Source: Mycolicibacterium iranicum
Lineage (GTDB): Bacteria; Actinomycetota; Actinomycetes; Mycobacteriales; Mycobacteriaceae
Reading direction: 5' to 3'
Assembly: GCF_002101705.1 (NCBI RefSeq)
Contig: NZ_LQPC01000030.1
Location: 426,037-490,036 of the forward strand
DNA: 64,000 nucleotides
Shown: in pieces, positions 5,215 through 14,591 of the stretch
Numbering within the stretch: position 1 is the first letter of the stretch
How the letters are laid out: each line of letters opens with the position of its first letter
Program-made: the position numbers and the translations under genes
Notes under the pieces: model-generated
Databases searched by the model: none
Told to the model about the DNA's origin: nothing
What the model saw: only the letters and a program-made list of their open reading frames with translations

Positions 5215-6693
5215 GTGGGCGAAGAACTGAAGCAGGCCGAGTTCAGTCGCGCGCACCGACGCGAGTACCGCCGCAAAGTGCAGCTGTGTCTCGACGTGTT
5301 CGAGACGATGCTGGCCCAGTCCAGCTTCGATTTCGAGAAGCCGCTGACCGGCATGGAGATCGAGTGCAATCTGGTCGACTCCGCATATCAGCCGGCGATG
5401 AACAACTCCGAGGTGCTGGAGGCGATCGCCGACCCGGCGTATCAGACCGAGCTTGGCGCCTACAACATCGAGTTCAACGTCCCGCCTCGGCGCTTGCCGG
5501 GGCGGGCCGCTCTCGACCTCGAAGACGAAGTCCGCGCGAGTCTTAACGCCGCCGAGACGAAGGCCAACACCGACGGTTCGCACATCGTGATGATCGGGAT
5601 CCTGCCGACCCTGATGCCCGAGCACCTGTCGGGCAGTTGGATGAGCGAGTCGGTCCGCTACCAGGCGCTCAACGATTCGATCTTCACCGCCCGCGGTGAG
5701 GACATCATGATCGACATCGCCGGGCCTGAACGGCTGAGCCTGCAGGCTGCCTCCATTGCCCCTGAATCAGCCTGCACCAGTATGCAATTGCATTTGCAGG
5801 TGTCCCCGGCCGACTTCGCCAACAACTGGAACGCCGCCCAGGTGATCGCCGGTCCGCAGCTGGCCCTCGGCGCCAATTCGCCGTACTTCTTCGGCCACCA
5901 CCTGTGGGCCGAGACGCGCATCGAGCTGTTCGCGCAAGCCACCGATACCCGCCCCGACGAACTGAAGACGCAGGGCGTCCGTCCCCGCGTGTGGTTCGGG
6001 GAGCGCTGGATCACCTCGATCTTCGACCTGTTCGAGGAGAACGTGCGGTATTTCCCGTCGCTGCTGCCCGAACTCTCCGAGGAGGACCCCGTCGCTGTCC
6101 TCGCAGAGGGTCGCACCCCGGAGTTGTCGGAGCTGCGCCTGCACAACGGCACCATCTACCGCTGGAATCGTCCCGTGTACGACATCGTCAACGGGCGGCC
6201 CCATCTGAGGGTGGAGAACCGCGTGCTGCCCGCCGGCCCGACGGTCGTCGACATGATGGCGAACTCCGCCTTCTACTACGGGGTGCTCCGGGCATTGTCC
6301 GAGGAAGACCGCCCGCTGTGGACCAAGATGAGTTTCGCTGCGGCAGAAGCCAACTTCGTCGCTGCTGCCCGTCACGGGATGGATGCCAGACTGTACTGGC
6401 CCGGCCTCGGTGAGGTCACGCCCGACGAGCTCGTCCTGCGGCAGCTCCTGCTGCTGGCCGAGGACGGGCTGCGCCGTTGGGAGGTCTCCGCCGAAGTCCG
6501 GGACCGCTACCTCGGGGTGATCGAGGGACGCGCCAAGACGGGCCGCAACGGCGCGGCCTGGCAATCCGCCACGGTCACCGCACTGCAAGGTCGCGGGATG
6601 AGCCGGCCCGAGGCCCTGGCCGAGATGCTGCGGCTGTACTGCGAGCGGATGCACGCCAACGAGCCCGTGCACACCTGGGACCTGCCCGCCTGA
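5215..6693 (+). CDS. glutamate-cysteine ligase family protein (GCS2 type)
   Basis: A 492-residue soluble protein from a GTG start; corresponds by position and character to the Rv3698 family of mycobacteria. Motifs of the carboxylate-amine ligase fold are visible: TGMEIECNLV near residue 45, ELGAYNIEFNVPPR near 80, TSMQLHLQVSP near 190 and HNGTIYRWNRP near 310. ATP-dependent ligation of glutamate to an amine or cysteine is the family reaction; the true substrate is unknown. The other such enzyme here, EgtA, lies in the ergothioneine operon. It starts 92 bp after the peptide array and is followed closely by a methyltransferase. Confidence 0.8.
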   Translation: MGEELKQAEFSRAHRREYRRKVQLCLDVFETMLAQSSFDFEKPLTGMEIECNLVDSAYQPAMNNSEVLEAIADPAYQTELGAYNIEFNVPPRRLPGRAALDLEDEVRASLNAAETKANTDGSHIVMIGILPTLMPEHLSGSWMSESVRYQALNDSIFTARGEDIMIDIAGPERLSLQAASIAPESACTSMQLHLQVSPADFANNWNAAQVIAGPQLALGANSPYFFGHHLWAETRIELFAQATDTRPDELKTQGVRPRVWFGERWITSIFDLFEENVRYFPSLLPELSEEDPVAVLAEGRTPELSELRLHNGTIYRWNRPVYDIVNGRPHLRVENRVLPAGPTVVDMMANSAFYYGVLRALSEEDRPLWTKMSFAAAEANFVAAARHGMDARLYWPGLGEVTPDELVLRQLLLLAEDGLRRWEVSAEVRDRYLGVIEGRAKTGRNGAAWQSATVTALQGRGMSRPEALAEMLRLYCERMHANEPVHTWDLPA

Positions 6694-6716
6694 GTCCCGC
6701 GGGTACCTTGGCGTCC

Positions 6717-7391
6717 ATGGCCGAGGTGATGGACTGGGACAACGTGTATCGCGGCGAGAGTGAGTTCGAGGGACCGCCGCCGTGGAGCATCGGCGAGCCG
6801 CAGCCCGAACTCGCCGCCCTGTGGCGGGACGGCAAGTTCCGTAGCGAGGTGCTCGACGCCGGATGCGGGCACGCCGAGCTGTCACTGGCCCTGGCCGCCG
6901 ACGGCTACAAGGTGACCGGCATCGACATCAGCCCGACGGCGATCGCGGCGGCCACCGAGGCCGCCGCCGAGCGCGGTCTGTCGGAGCGCGCGTCCTTCGT
7001 CGCCGCCGACATCACCTCGTTCACCGGATTCGACGGCCGGTTCTCGACCATCGTGGACAGCACGCTCTTCCACTCCATACCCGTCGAGTCACGCGACGGG
7101 TACCTGCAGTCGGTGCACCGGGCCGCCGCGCCCGGGGCGGGATTCTTCGTGCTCGTCTTCGCCAAGGGCGCGTTCCCGCCCGAAATGGAGCAGGGCCCCA
7201 ACGAGGTCTCGGAAATCGAACTCCGCGAAACGGTTTCGACGTACTGGACCATCGATGACATCCGTCCCGCGCTCATCCACACGAACGTGCCGAAGATTCC
7301 CGGCATGCCGCCCCCACCGCTGGACATGCTCGACGACACCGGCCGGATGCGGATGCAGGCGTTCCTGCTAAGTGCTCACAAGGCGTCCTAG
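6717..7391 (+). CDS. class I SAM-dependent methyltransferase
   Basis: Start chosen at ATG 6717 (MAEVMDWDNVYRGES), 23 bp after the ligase; the frame open further upstream is its shadow. The product has 224 residues with the SAM motif EVLDAGCGHAELSLALA near 40-55, an acidic GIDISPTAIAAA motif and VDSTLFHSIP (motif IV). It resembles the small thiopurine/tellurite-type methyltransferases; substrate unknown. It shares direction and tight spacing with the ligase, so they are probably one operon. Confidence 0.8.
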   Translation: MAEVMDWDNVYRGESEFEGPPPWSIGEPQPELAALWRDGKFRSEVLDAGCGHAELSLALAADGYKVTGIDISPTAIAAATEAAAERGLSERASFVAADITSFTGFDGRFSTIVDSTLFHSIPVESRDGYLQSVHRAAAPGAGFFVLVFAKGAFPPEMEQGPNEVSEIELRETVSTYWTIDDIRPALIHTNVPKIPGMPPPPLDMLDDTGRMRMQAFLLSAHKAS

Positions 7392-7395
7392 CGCC

Positions 7396-8559
7396 TCACA
7401 CTCCGAGGTCGCGGCGGAATCCCGACGGGATCACCAGATCCTCGGGACGTAGTTCCTGGATCGACGACAGACCGAGTCCCAACAGCGCGGAATCGATTCC
7501 GCCACGCAGGATGTCGAGGACGTTCTCGACACCGGCCTGCCCGCCTGCGGCCAGACCCCACAGATATGCGCGGCCGATCATCACCGCGCGGGCGCCGAGC
7601 GCGACCGCCTTGACGACGTCGCTGCCCCTGCGGATGCCGCCGTCGAGGACGATCTCGACCTGGTCGCCGACGGCTTCGGCAATCGCGGGCAGCGCGCGGA
7701 TCGGCGCCGGGGTGCCGTCCAGGTTGTTGCCACCATGGTTGGACACCGACACCGCGGTCACGCCGGCATCGACGGCCCGCTTCGCATCGTCGACGCGCAT
7801 CACGCCCTTGAGCATGAACGGCCCACCCCACTGCTCACGTAGCCACGCGATGTCCTCCCACGTCGGCAGCGGCGTCTGCATCCACTCGCCGTACGCACCG
7901 AAGAACGTCGGTGCCTGCCCGCCATCGGAGAGGTTGGGAGCCGTCAAGTCCGGCACGCGGCCTGTCCTGGCGAACTCGAGAAGCCAACGCGGCCTGCGGA
8001 TCCCCTCGGGAGCGAACCGCACCATCGCCTTGAGGTCCATCTTCTCTGGAATCGAAGGGCTGCCCCAGTCGCGCCCGTTGGAGAAGGACCAGTCGGTCGT
8101 GATGATGAGGCCGACCGCGCCGGCGGCACGGGCACGCTCCATTCGCGCGAGCAGCTTGTCGCGTCCGCCGGTCCAATACATCTGGAAGAACGTCTGCGGA
8201 TTGGCCGCGGCGACCTCTTCGATAGGCTTGCTGGCGAACGACGACAGTCCGATCGGGACGCCGCGGGCCGCGGCCGCGCGCGCCACCGCGACCTCGCCGT
8301 CGGGGTGGACGGCCTGGACGCCGGTAGGTGAGATCAGCACGGGCATCGAGAGGGGCTGTCCCATCACGGTTGTCGCCATGTCACGCTTGCTGGAAAGCCC
8401 CGCGACGTGCGGCGCGAAGCCGAGCTCTCCGAACGCCGACAGGTTGTCGCCGACGGTGATGCCCTTCTCCGATCCGGCGACCAGGGCCTTGTAGACGCTG
8501 GGGGGGAGGCGCTTTTGCGCGCGACGCTGTGCTTCGGCGACGGTCTCGAACCAGGACAT
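7396..8559 (-). CDS. mftD: MftD-type FMN-dependent (pre-mycofactocin synthase family) dehydrogenase
   Basis: A 387-residue member of the lactate-dehydrogenase/glycolate-oxidase FMN family, very close to MftD: MSWFETVAEAQRRA at the start, ISPTGVQAVHPDGE, TTDWSFSNGRDWGSP, MLKGVMRVDDAKRA, SNHGGNNLDGTPA and a GARAVMIGRAYLWGLA phosphate-binding end. MftD oxidises the AHDP intermediate during mycofactocin maturation. The start at 8559 has AAGGAGA at proper distance; an ATG at 8574 overlaps that site and is rejected. No mftA, B, C, E or F is in the window, so this is either an isolated mftD or a paralogue. It is divergent to mftM and close to the mno system. Confidence 0.82.
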   Translation of the reverse strand: MSWFETVAEAQRRAQKRLPPSVYKALVAGSEKGITVGDNLSAFGELGFAPHVAGLSSKRDMATTVMGQPLSMPVLISPTGVQAVHPDGEVAVARAAAARGVPIGLSSFASKPIEEVAAANPQTFFQMYWTGGRDKLLARMERARAAGAVGLIITTDWSFSNGRDWGSPSIPEKMDLKAMVRFAPEGIRRPRWLLEFARTGRVPDLTAPNLSDGGQAPTFFGAYGEWMQTPLPTWEDIAWLREQWGGPFMLKGVMRVDDAKRAVDAGVTAVSVSNHGGNNLDGTPAPIRALPAIAEAVGDQVEIVLDGGIRRGSDVVKAVALGARAVMIGRAYLWGLAAGGQAGVENVLDILRGGIDSALLGLGLSSIQELRPEDLVIPSGFRRDLGV

Positions 8560-8696
8560 GCTCGTCTCCTTCATTCACCGACGACGTTAAGACGCCAGGC
8601 GCCGGAACGGACTCGCCGAATGGGCAGTTTCCCACCCATCCGGACGGGTCGCATATCACACCCAATCGGGGCGCGCATCGGACCCGTGCACAGCAA

Positions 8697-8702
8697 TAGC
8701 GT
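8697..8702 (+). promoter_or_regulatory. candidate -10 element for mftM
   Basis: TAGCGT fits TANNNT and ends nine bases before the ATG at 8711. This would give a transcript starting within two bases of the start codon, consistent with the absence of a ribosome-binding site. Confidence 0.35.
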
Positions 8703-8710
8703 TGTCGGAC

Positions 8711-9586
8711 ATGGCGACAGCTGTTCTCAATCCTCTTGCGCCGGCACCGCACGGCACATGGAGCGGTCACGGTGTCCGGGTGACCCGCAGACAGGGCCTG
8801 CATCGCCGGCACAGCGGTCTCCACACCGTCTGCACGCCACGCTTCTGCGCGCAGCGCCAGGGCGGTCACTTGAGCGTCGAGCACAACCTGACACCCGACG
8901 AACTGTGCGATGAGCTGGCGGTGATGCTCGCTGAACAACTCGTCGACACCGGCGCCGTGCGTGGGCAATCGGAGTTCGAACTGGTCTTCACCGGCATCGT
9001 GCGGTCCACCGTTCACGGCGGCCTGCCCGCGTGGCTGCGGTTCTATCGCAACTCGCTGGACAAACTCGAACACGGCACCACCCCGTTCGCCGCGATCCAC
9101 ACCTGGGCCGCCGGGCAGGTCCAGGGCCATCGAATGATCGATCTCGGTTCCTGCTTCGGGTTCTTCCCGCTGAGGATGGCGCGGCGTGGGATCGACGTAT
9201 TGGCAACTGATCTCAGCGATCCGGTGATGCACTTGCTCAAGCAGATCAGCTCACACCTGCGGCGGCCGTTGACCACGATGGCGTGTGACGCGGCCGCGGT
9301 GCCGCTCCCCGACCGCAGCGCCGACACCGTGACGGCCTTGCACCTCATCGAGCATCTGCCGACGGACTCGATCACCGCAGTTCTCGACGAAGCGGTCCGG
9401 CTGGCGCGCCGCCGGGTGGTGGTGGCCGTGCCGTTCGAGGACTCGCCACGGGAGTGCTACGGCCACATCCAACGCTTCGACCTGACGACGCTGCGGCGGA
9501 TGGCCGATGACATGGCCGAGCGTCATCGCGGAATATCCGTACGCGCCTATGAATTTCACGGCGGCTGGCTGATCCTCGACCGCTGA
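8711..9586 (+). CDS. mftM: mycofactocin oligosaccharide methyltransferase (MftM family)
   Basis: A 291-residue class I methyltransferase. A family-specific N-terminal half (VEHNLTPDELCDELAVML, LPAWLRFYRNSLDKLEHG) is followed by the SAM fold with MIDLGSCFGFFPLRMARRG and DVLATDLSDPVMHLL, and ALHLIEHLPTD as motif IV. I recognise this as MftM, which 2-O-methylates the glucose chain of mycofactocin and is known to be encoded away from the core mft cluster. It stands between the mftD homologue and the methanol-oxidation regulators. An upstream in-frame TTG at 8702 is a possible alternative start. Confidence 0.78.
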   Translation: MATAVLNPLAPAPHGTWSGHGVRVTRRQGLHRRHSGLHTVCTPRFCAQRQGGHLSVEHNLTPDELCDELAVMLAEQLVDTGAVRGQSEFELVFTGIVRSTVHGGLPAWLRFYRNSLDKLEHGTTPFAAIHTWAAGQVQGHRMIDLGSCFGFFPLRMARRGIDVLATDLSDPVMHLLKQISSHLRRPLTTMACDAAAVPLPDRSADTVTALHLIEHLPTDSITAVLDEAVRLARRRVVVAVPFEDSPRECYGHIQRFDLTTLRRMADDMAERHRGISVRAYEFHGGWLILDR

Positions 9587-9590
9587 CTCG

Positions 9591-9724
9591 CACCGCGAGC
9601 GCGCGCGTCTGCACAGCAACACGCCGCACATCGCGGCGGTGAGCGCGCGGTCATCCCTGACGAGCGGCGCCGAAATGTACGCGCGCACCGGCGTGTCGGC
9701 GTGCAGACGCGCGCGCTCGCGGTG
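9591..9724. repeat. long inverted repeat, 22-bp perfect arms, between convergent genes
   Basis: Arms at 9591-9612 (begins CACCGCGAGCGCGCGCG) and 9703-9724 are exact reverse complements. Pairing continues imperfectly inward (ACAGCAACACGCC against ACGCCGACACGCC). The element spans 134 bp between mftM and mnoR, which converge. It could be a bidirectional terminator or a MITE/REP-like mobile palindrome; no flanking duplication was recognised. Confidence 0.7.
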
Positions 9725-9774
9725 TAAGAGCAACGGTGCAAGGGCTGCGGTGCAAGGGCCGACGGCGAGACCTG

Positions 9775-10413
9775 CTAGATAAGGCCGCGCTTGCTGGCCG
9801 CGTACACCGCCTCGGCCCGTCGGCTCACCTCAAGCTTGCGCATGATGTTGCTGACGTGGAACTTGGCCGTGGTCGCCGAGATGTAGAGCTTCTCGCCGAT
9901 CTTGTTGTTGGACAACCCCGCTGCGAGCAGCCGCAGCACCTCGACCTCGCGGTCGGTCAGCTGCTGGCGCGGTTCGGCGCGGCCCGACAGCGACCGCACC
10001 ACCGCGGCTGCGCTGCGCGAGTCGAACGCGCTGTCGCCCGCCGAGATCGCGCGGATGGCGCGCACCAGTTCGGTGGTGTCGACGTCCTTGACCACGTATC
10101 CGCGCGCACCGGCGTGCACGGCCCGGACCACCAGATCCTCGTCCAGGAACGTCGTCAGGATTAGCAGGCCCAGCTTCGGATAAGCGTCGGACAGCTTGGC
10201 GCACAAGGTCAATCCTTCGAACTCCGACCCCGCCGAGAGCTTGAGATCCAGCAGCACGACGTCGGGATCGGTGGCGCGCACGATCGTCTCGGCTTCGCTT
10301 TCCGATGCCGCCTCGCCGACGACGACGAGGTCGTCGGCGCGTTCAAGCACCGATCGCAGGCCCTGACGCAGGATCGCGTGGTCGTCGACGAGGACCAGCC
10401 TGATGGGTTTCAT
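9775..10413 (-). CDS. mnoR: NarL/LuxR-family response regulator MnoR
   Basis: 212 residues: receiver domain with VLVDDHAILRQGL, phosphoacceptor in DVVLLDLKLS near residue 52, and a LuxR DNA-binding domain with LTDREVEVLRLLAAGLSNNKIGEKL near 145-170. Its start overlaps the sensor kinase stop by 4 nt. Together they match the MnoSR pair that controls mno and related diol metabolism in M. smegmatis; the assignment rests on the neighbouring genes. Confidence 0.78.
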   Translation of the reverse strand: MKPIRLVLVDDHAILRQGLRSVLERADDLVVVGEAASESEAETIVRATDPDVVLLDLKLSAGSEFEGLTLCAKLSDAYPKLGLLILTTFLDEDLVVRAVHAGARGYVVKDVDTTELVRAIRAISAGDSAFDSRSAAAVVRSLSGRAEPRQQLTDREVEVLRLLAAGLSNNKIGEKLYISATTAKFHVSNIMRKLEVSRRAEAVYAASKRGLI

Positions 10414-11750
10414 GTGCTCACACCTTCTGGCCGTGGAATGCGAGCCACCACACGCACCCCTCCGATGCGGGAGCGGTAGACGTCGAACGTTCCGCCGTGT
10501 TCACGGGCGCGCGCCTGCATGTTGGCCAGCCCGCGATGATGCCCGTCGACGTCGGCGGCTTCGGCCAGTCGCAGCATCAAACGAAGCTTGGCCGGGTCGC
10601 CCGTGCCGTCGTCGGAGATGGACAGGGTGACCGCATCATCACGGTATGACAGCCGCACCACAGCGCGAGTTGCGTTGCCGTGCATCGCTGTGTTGAATAG
10701 CGCCTCGCCCGCGATGCGCAACAGCGCATGCTCGATGTCGCTGGCGAGCTCCGCGGCGCCTCCCTCGACGCGCAGCGACACCCGCAGGTCTTCGGGCATG
10801 TGCACCGTCGCCAGCTGGTCGAGCATCTCCGCGAGGCTCGACCGGCACGCGTCGCCCGGCTGGTTCAGCGCGTAGATCGCCGAGCGCAGCTGCTCGGTGG
10901 CCGAGCGCGTCAGATCCTTGGCCAGATCGAGCCGGCCCACCAGCTCGCCTGCCCCGTCCTGATTGCCGATCTCGCTGCGGCACACCTCGATCTGCATTCC
11001 CGCCGACAGCACCGTCTGCGCCACGCTGTCATGGAGCTCGCGGGCGATGCGATGCCGCTCGGAGTTGAGCACCTGATGCCGCTGCGCGGCCCCGAGCTCA
11101 CGCTGGGTCGCCAGCAACTCCGCGTTTCGCGCCTCCGAATGCGCCAGTAGCGAAACCGATTTGGTGAACAACGCCGAATTCTGCAGGGCCACCGCGGTCT
11201 GGCTCGCGAGAATCCGCATCACCACGCCGTCGGTGTCGTCGAGGCTGCGGCGCGGGGGCGTCCACGCGGCGAAGGCACCGATCACCTCGCCGTCGAGTTC
11301 GATCGGCACGTGGGCATGCTGCCTCTCGATCACGGGCTGCCGGAATTGCGCCAGCTGCCCACGCAGGATGTCGTTCAGTCGGTTCAGTACGACATCGGGC
11401 AGCGACTGGCCGGGATCCTCGGCCCCGGAAAGCCCTTCGAACGCATAGGCCACGCCGGCGGAGTCCAAGATGAGGTGGCGCACGCTGGCCTCGGGCAGCG
11501 CTCCGTCGGCCAGCGCCAGCAGTACCCAGTCCGCGTCGAGGTTCGCCCGTGCCGCCTCGGCCACCGCGCGTACCAGATTCTCCGGGCCGTCGATCGTCTG
11601 CACCAGCGCGCGCGAGATGGTGTCCAACGCGGCGACGACGCGGTCCAATCGTTGTGCGGTGACGCGTAATTCGGGGTAGAAGCGCCCCTTTCCGGTCCGC
11701 AGGCCGGTGAGTCTGGCCAGGTCCGGCATTCTGGCGTCGGCCGCGGTCAC
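10410..11750 (-). CDS. mnoS: GAF-domain sensor histidine kinase MnoS
   Basis: 446 residues from a GTG overlapping the stop of the alcohol dehydrogenase (GTGA). The N-terminal half is a GAF-like sensor region without membrane segments (cytoplasmic sensing). HisKA_3 motif ERHRIARELHDSVAQTV near 245 carries the phosphorylated His; the ATPase domain follows with LLRIAGEALFNTAMHG and SISDDGTG. It phosphorylates the adjacent MnoR. ATG at 11729 is an alternative start. Confidence 0.78.
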   Translation of the reverse strand: MTAADARMPDLARLTGLRTGKGRFYPELRVTAQRLDRVVAALDTISRALVQTIDGPENLVRAVAEAARANLDADWVLLALADGALPEASVRHLILDSAGVAYAFEGLSGAEDPGQSLPDVVLNRLNDILRGQLAQFRQPVIERQHAHVPIELDGEVIGAFAAWTPPRRSLDDTDGVVMRILASQTAVALQNSALFTKSVSLLAHSEARNAELLATQRELGAAQRHQVLNSERHRIARELHDSVAQTVLSAGMQIEVCRSEIGNQDGAGELVGRLDLAKDLTRSATEQLRSAIYALNQPGDACRSSLAEMLDQLATVHMPEDLRVSLRVEGGAAELASDIEHALLRIAGEALFNTAMHGNATRAVVRLSYRDDAVTLSISDDGTGDPAKLRLMLRLAEAADVDGHHRGLANMQARAREHGGTFDVYRSRIGGVRVVARIPRPEGVST

Positions 11751-12985
11751 ATCGCCGCCTGAAACAATGCCCGCATCTGGGCTTCGTCGGCCTCCCGCGG
11801 GTTGGTGCTCATACATGCGTCCTGCAGCGCGGTTTTCGCGAGCCGCGACAGATCGTCCTCGTGCACACCGAGTTCGGCGAGACCGCGCGGCACCCCGACA
11901 TCGCGGGCCAGCGTGTCGATGCGCTCAGCCAGCGCGAGGGCCGCTTCAGCGGCGGGCGCACCGGGATCGGCGACGCCGAGGCAGAGGGCGATCTCGCGGT
12001 ACGGCTCCGGATCGGCTTCGGCGTTGAACCGGATCACGTGCGGCAGCAGCACGCCGTTGATGACGCCGTGGGGCAGGTCGAGCAGTCCGCCGACCTGATG
12101 GCTCATCGCATGCGCGGCGCCCAGGATCGCGTTGGTGAAGGCCAATCCGGCCTCGAGCGCGGCCTGTGCCATCAGGACACGGGCGGGCATCTCGTGGGGA
12201 CGCTCGATGGTCGCCACCAGGTTGTCGGTCACCATCTGCACGGCCCGCAGTGCGTGGTGGTCGGTGAGCTGGTTGTGTCCCAAGGACACGAACGCCTCGA
12301 TGCCATGGGTGAGCGCGTCGAGTCCGGTGGCGGCGCTGAGCCATTGCGGCATCGTCGTCAACAGCCGCGGATCGATGACGGTGATGTCGGGGACCAGGGC
12401 CCGTCCCAGGATCGTGATCTTGGTGTTGCGGACGGTGTCGGTGACGATGCAGAACTGCGAGACGTCGGCTCCGGTGCCGGATGTCGACGGCACGACCACC
12501 AAAGGGGGAATCGGCATCTGTGCCTTGTCGACACCCTCGTAGTCGAGGATGTCGCCGCCGTTAGAAGCCAGAATCGCCACCCCTTTGGCGGCGTCGATCA
12601 CCGAACCGCCTCCGACCGCGACGATGACGTCGCACCCGTGCTCGGCGTACGTCTGGAAGCCCGCCGCGATCTCGTGGTCCTTCGGGTTCGGCGTCAGATC
12701 GCTCCAGACCCGACCCTGCACGCCCTGGTCGGCCAGATGTGTGAGCATCTCGTCCGACCAGCCCGCCTCGATGAGGCCGGGGTCGGTGACGAGCATGGGG
12801 CGCAGCGCGCCCAGCCGGATGGCCGCGTGCGCGGCCTCGACCATCGAGTCGATGCCGAAGACGATCTCGGGTGCGTGGAACTTCAGGAGGCGTGACGGTG
12901 TCGTCGCGCATCCGCGGTCGTGATCGGGATGCAGCGCCGCGTATCGCGCCTTCGCCGCCCTCGCGCCGGTGTCCGCCGTTGTCAC
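11747..12985 (-). CDS. iron-type alcohol dehydrogenase (likely diol/propanediol oxidation)
   Basis: 412 residues from GTG 12985; the frame extends upstream into the neighbouring gene but that part is not protein-like for this family. Group III Fe-ADH features are present: VAVGGGSVIDAAKG near 130, VVPSTSGTGADVSQF near 180, metal-binding DALTHGIEAF and AMSHQVGG with HGVINGVLLPH. It sits between the VWA gene and mnoS, all on the minus strand, suggesting induction with the mno genes. The known neighbour in M. smegmatis is implicated in 1,3-propanediol use; substrate here is inferred. Confidence 0.8.
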   Translation of the reverse strand: MTTADTGARAAKARYAALHPDHDRGCATTPSRLLKFHAPEIVFGIDSMVEAAHAAIRLGALRPMLVTDPGLIEAGWSDEMLTHLADQGVQGRVWSDLTPNPKDHEIAAGFQTYAEHGCDVIVAVGGGSVIDAAKGVAILASNGGDILDYEGVDKAQMPIPPLVVVPSTSGTGADVSQFCIVTDTVRNTKITILGRALVPDITVIDPRLLTTMPQWLSAATGLDALTHGIEAFVSLGHNQLTDHHALRAVQMVTDNLVATIERPHEMPARVLMAQAALEAGLAFTNAILGAAHAMSHQVGGLLDLPHGVINGVLLPHVIRFNAEADPEPYREIALCLGVADPGAPAAEAALALAERIDTLARDVGVPRGLAELGVHEDDLSRLAKTALQDACMSTNPREADEAQMRALFQAAM

Positions 12986-13068
12986 TGCCTCGCCTCGCCC
13001 CGTCCGCTCCGGGCGCACCGACTGTGACCCGGACAACACTGTCCGGTCCAGCGTACGACCCCGTCGCG

Positions 13069-14589
13069 TCACCTCCCAACCGCTTCGGCCGCGAAGTCGT
13101 GCGCCGCTGTATCCAGTCCCGTCAGGTCTCTGACCACCCGGACGCGGTCGCAGAACTCCGCGTAGGACGGCAGGTCGCAGCTGCCCAGGCCCCACGAGAA
13201 TCGCGGCTCCGGCGTCAGCCACACCGTCTCGCGGGCGCGCCGAGTGATCTCCTCGAACGCCGCCAGGTTCGCGTCCTTGGCGTTGTTGCGGCCGTCTCCC
13301 AGCACGAGCACCGTCGTGCGGCGGGTGACGGCAGACGAATGTTCGGCGAGGAACTCGCCGAACACGCTGCCGTAGTCGGAGTTCGCTGCCACATCGATCA
13401 CATCGCCGCCGAAGATGAGGCCGAGAGCTTTCTCGCTGGAATGGTCGCGAAACAGCTCGGTGGTCTCGGCGACGTCGGCGACGAACACGAACGACCGCAC
13501 CTGGGTGAACAGATCCTGCAGCCCGTGCACGAGGTTCAGCGTGAACCGCGATGTGGCCCGCACCGAGAGGCTGACGTCGGCCAGCACTACGAGGCGGGGA
13601 CGGTCCTCGCTGCGCCGCACCGTGACCGGCTTGAACGGCACGCCGTCGAAACGCATGTTGCGGCGCATCGTCTGCCCGGGATCCACCCGGCCGGCGGCCG
13701 CGGTGCGGCGACGGTGGGTCAGTGCGCCGTGCAGGGTGCGGGCCAGCCTGCGTAGCGAGTCCTCGAGTTCGGCGCGCTCATGCTCCCCGATGCGGTCGAC
13801 GCGGGCTTCCCGCCGTTCGCGCGATTCGACGATCGTGTTCTCCAACGCGAGTAACGCTTCCAGGTGGCGCTTCAGCGCCTGCGGCAGGTTCTCCAGCACG
13901 CCCGCCAGCCGCTTGCGCAGCGCGGCGGCATCGAATTCATCGCCCGCGGAGCACACTTCGTCTTCCAACCATCCCAGCAGGGCATCCTGCTCGGCGATCG
14001 TGAGCTCGGCGTCTACGGATGTGCCCGCCGACGTCGCAAGCTCACCTGCCGATCCCGCACCTGCCAATCGGTCGGTGGCCAACTGAACCCGGTAGGAATC
14101 GTCGGCGCCGTCGCGGGCGTCTTTGGAGAAGGTGATCTCGTCGGTCAGCGCGGCGAGGTCGATCTTGTTGGCCTCCTGGTGCAGGTTGTAGCGCTGCGCC
14201 AGATCCTCCTGCTTGAAATAGTCACGAATGCTCGACGGCTTCCCGTGCTCGTGGCCGGGTTCCGGTGTCTCACTTGGCTCTTCGGAAAGGGTGAAGGATT
14301 CGAGCTCCCCCGAGTCGACGAGGTCGTCGTGGGTGTGCGTGTGCCCGTGGCCGTCGTCGTCACCTCCCACCCGGACCAGGGAGAAGAACGCGTCGAAGAT
14401 CTCATTGAAGACGGGTTCGTCGCGCTGATCTTTGACCAGGGCCACGCGCAGAGCGGTGCGCAGCACGGTGCGGGAGGACAAGACACCGGGCTGCCCGGCG
14501 CACCGCATCGCGTCGAGCGCCTCAGGGACCGAGACGCGCACCCCGCCGAGACGGAGCAGGCGGACGAACCGGTGCAGGGTCGCCTCCAT
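13069..14589 (-). CDS. VWA-domain (CoxE-like) protein with His-rich stretch
   Basis: 506 residues. A VWA domain occupies the C-terminal third, with the metal-ion-dependent adhesion motif DVSLS in LVVLADVSLSVRATSR near 345. The N-terminal region contains an acidic/His run, DDDGHGHTHTHDD, near 77-89. VWA proteins of this type work with an adjacent MoxR ATPase to insert metals or remodel enzymes (CoxD/CoxE, NorQ/NorD, CbbQ/CbbO). It is 2 bp downstream of the MoxR gene in the mno operon. Confidence 0.82.
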   Translation of the reverse strand: MEATLHRFVRLLRLGGVRVSVPEALDAMRCAGQPGVLSSRTVLRTALRVALVKDQRDEPVFNEIFDAFFSLVRVGGDDDGHGHTHTHDDLVDSGELESFTLSEEPSETPEPGHEHGKPSSIRDYFKQEDLAQRYNLHQEANKIDLAALTDEITFSKDARDGADDSYRVQLATDRLAGAGSAGELATSAGTSVDAELTIAEQDALLGWLEDEVCSAGDEFDAAALRKRLAGVLENLPQALKRHLEALLALENTIVESRERREARVDRIGEHERAELEDSLRRLARTLHGALTHRRRTAAAGRVDPGQTMRRNMRFDGVPFKPVTVRRSEDRPRLVVLADVSLSVRATSRFTLNLVHGLQDLFTQVRSFVFVADVAETTELFRDHSSEKALGLIFGGDVIDVAANSDYGSVFGEFLAEHSSAVTRRTTVLVLGDGRNNAKDANLAAFEEITRRARETVWLTPEPRFSWGLGSCDLPSYAEFCDRVRVVRDLTGLDTAAHDFAAEAVGR

Positions 14590-14591
14590 GG

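Noticed and set aside
7396..9586. A core mycofactocin biosynthesis cluster
   Set aside because: No mftA precursor, mftB or radical SAM mftC could be found on either strand near mftD.
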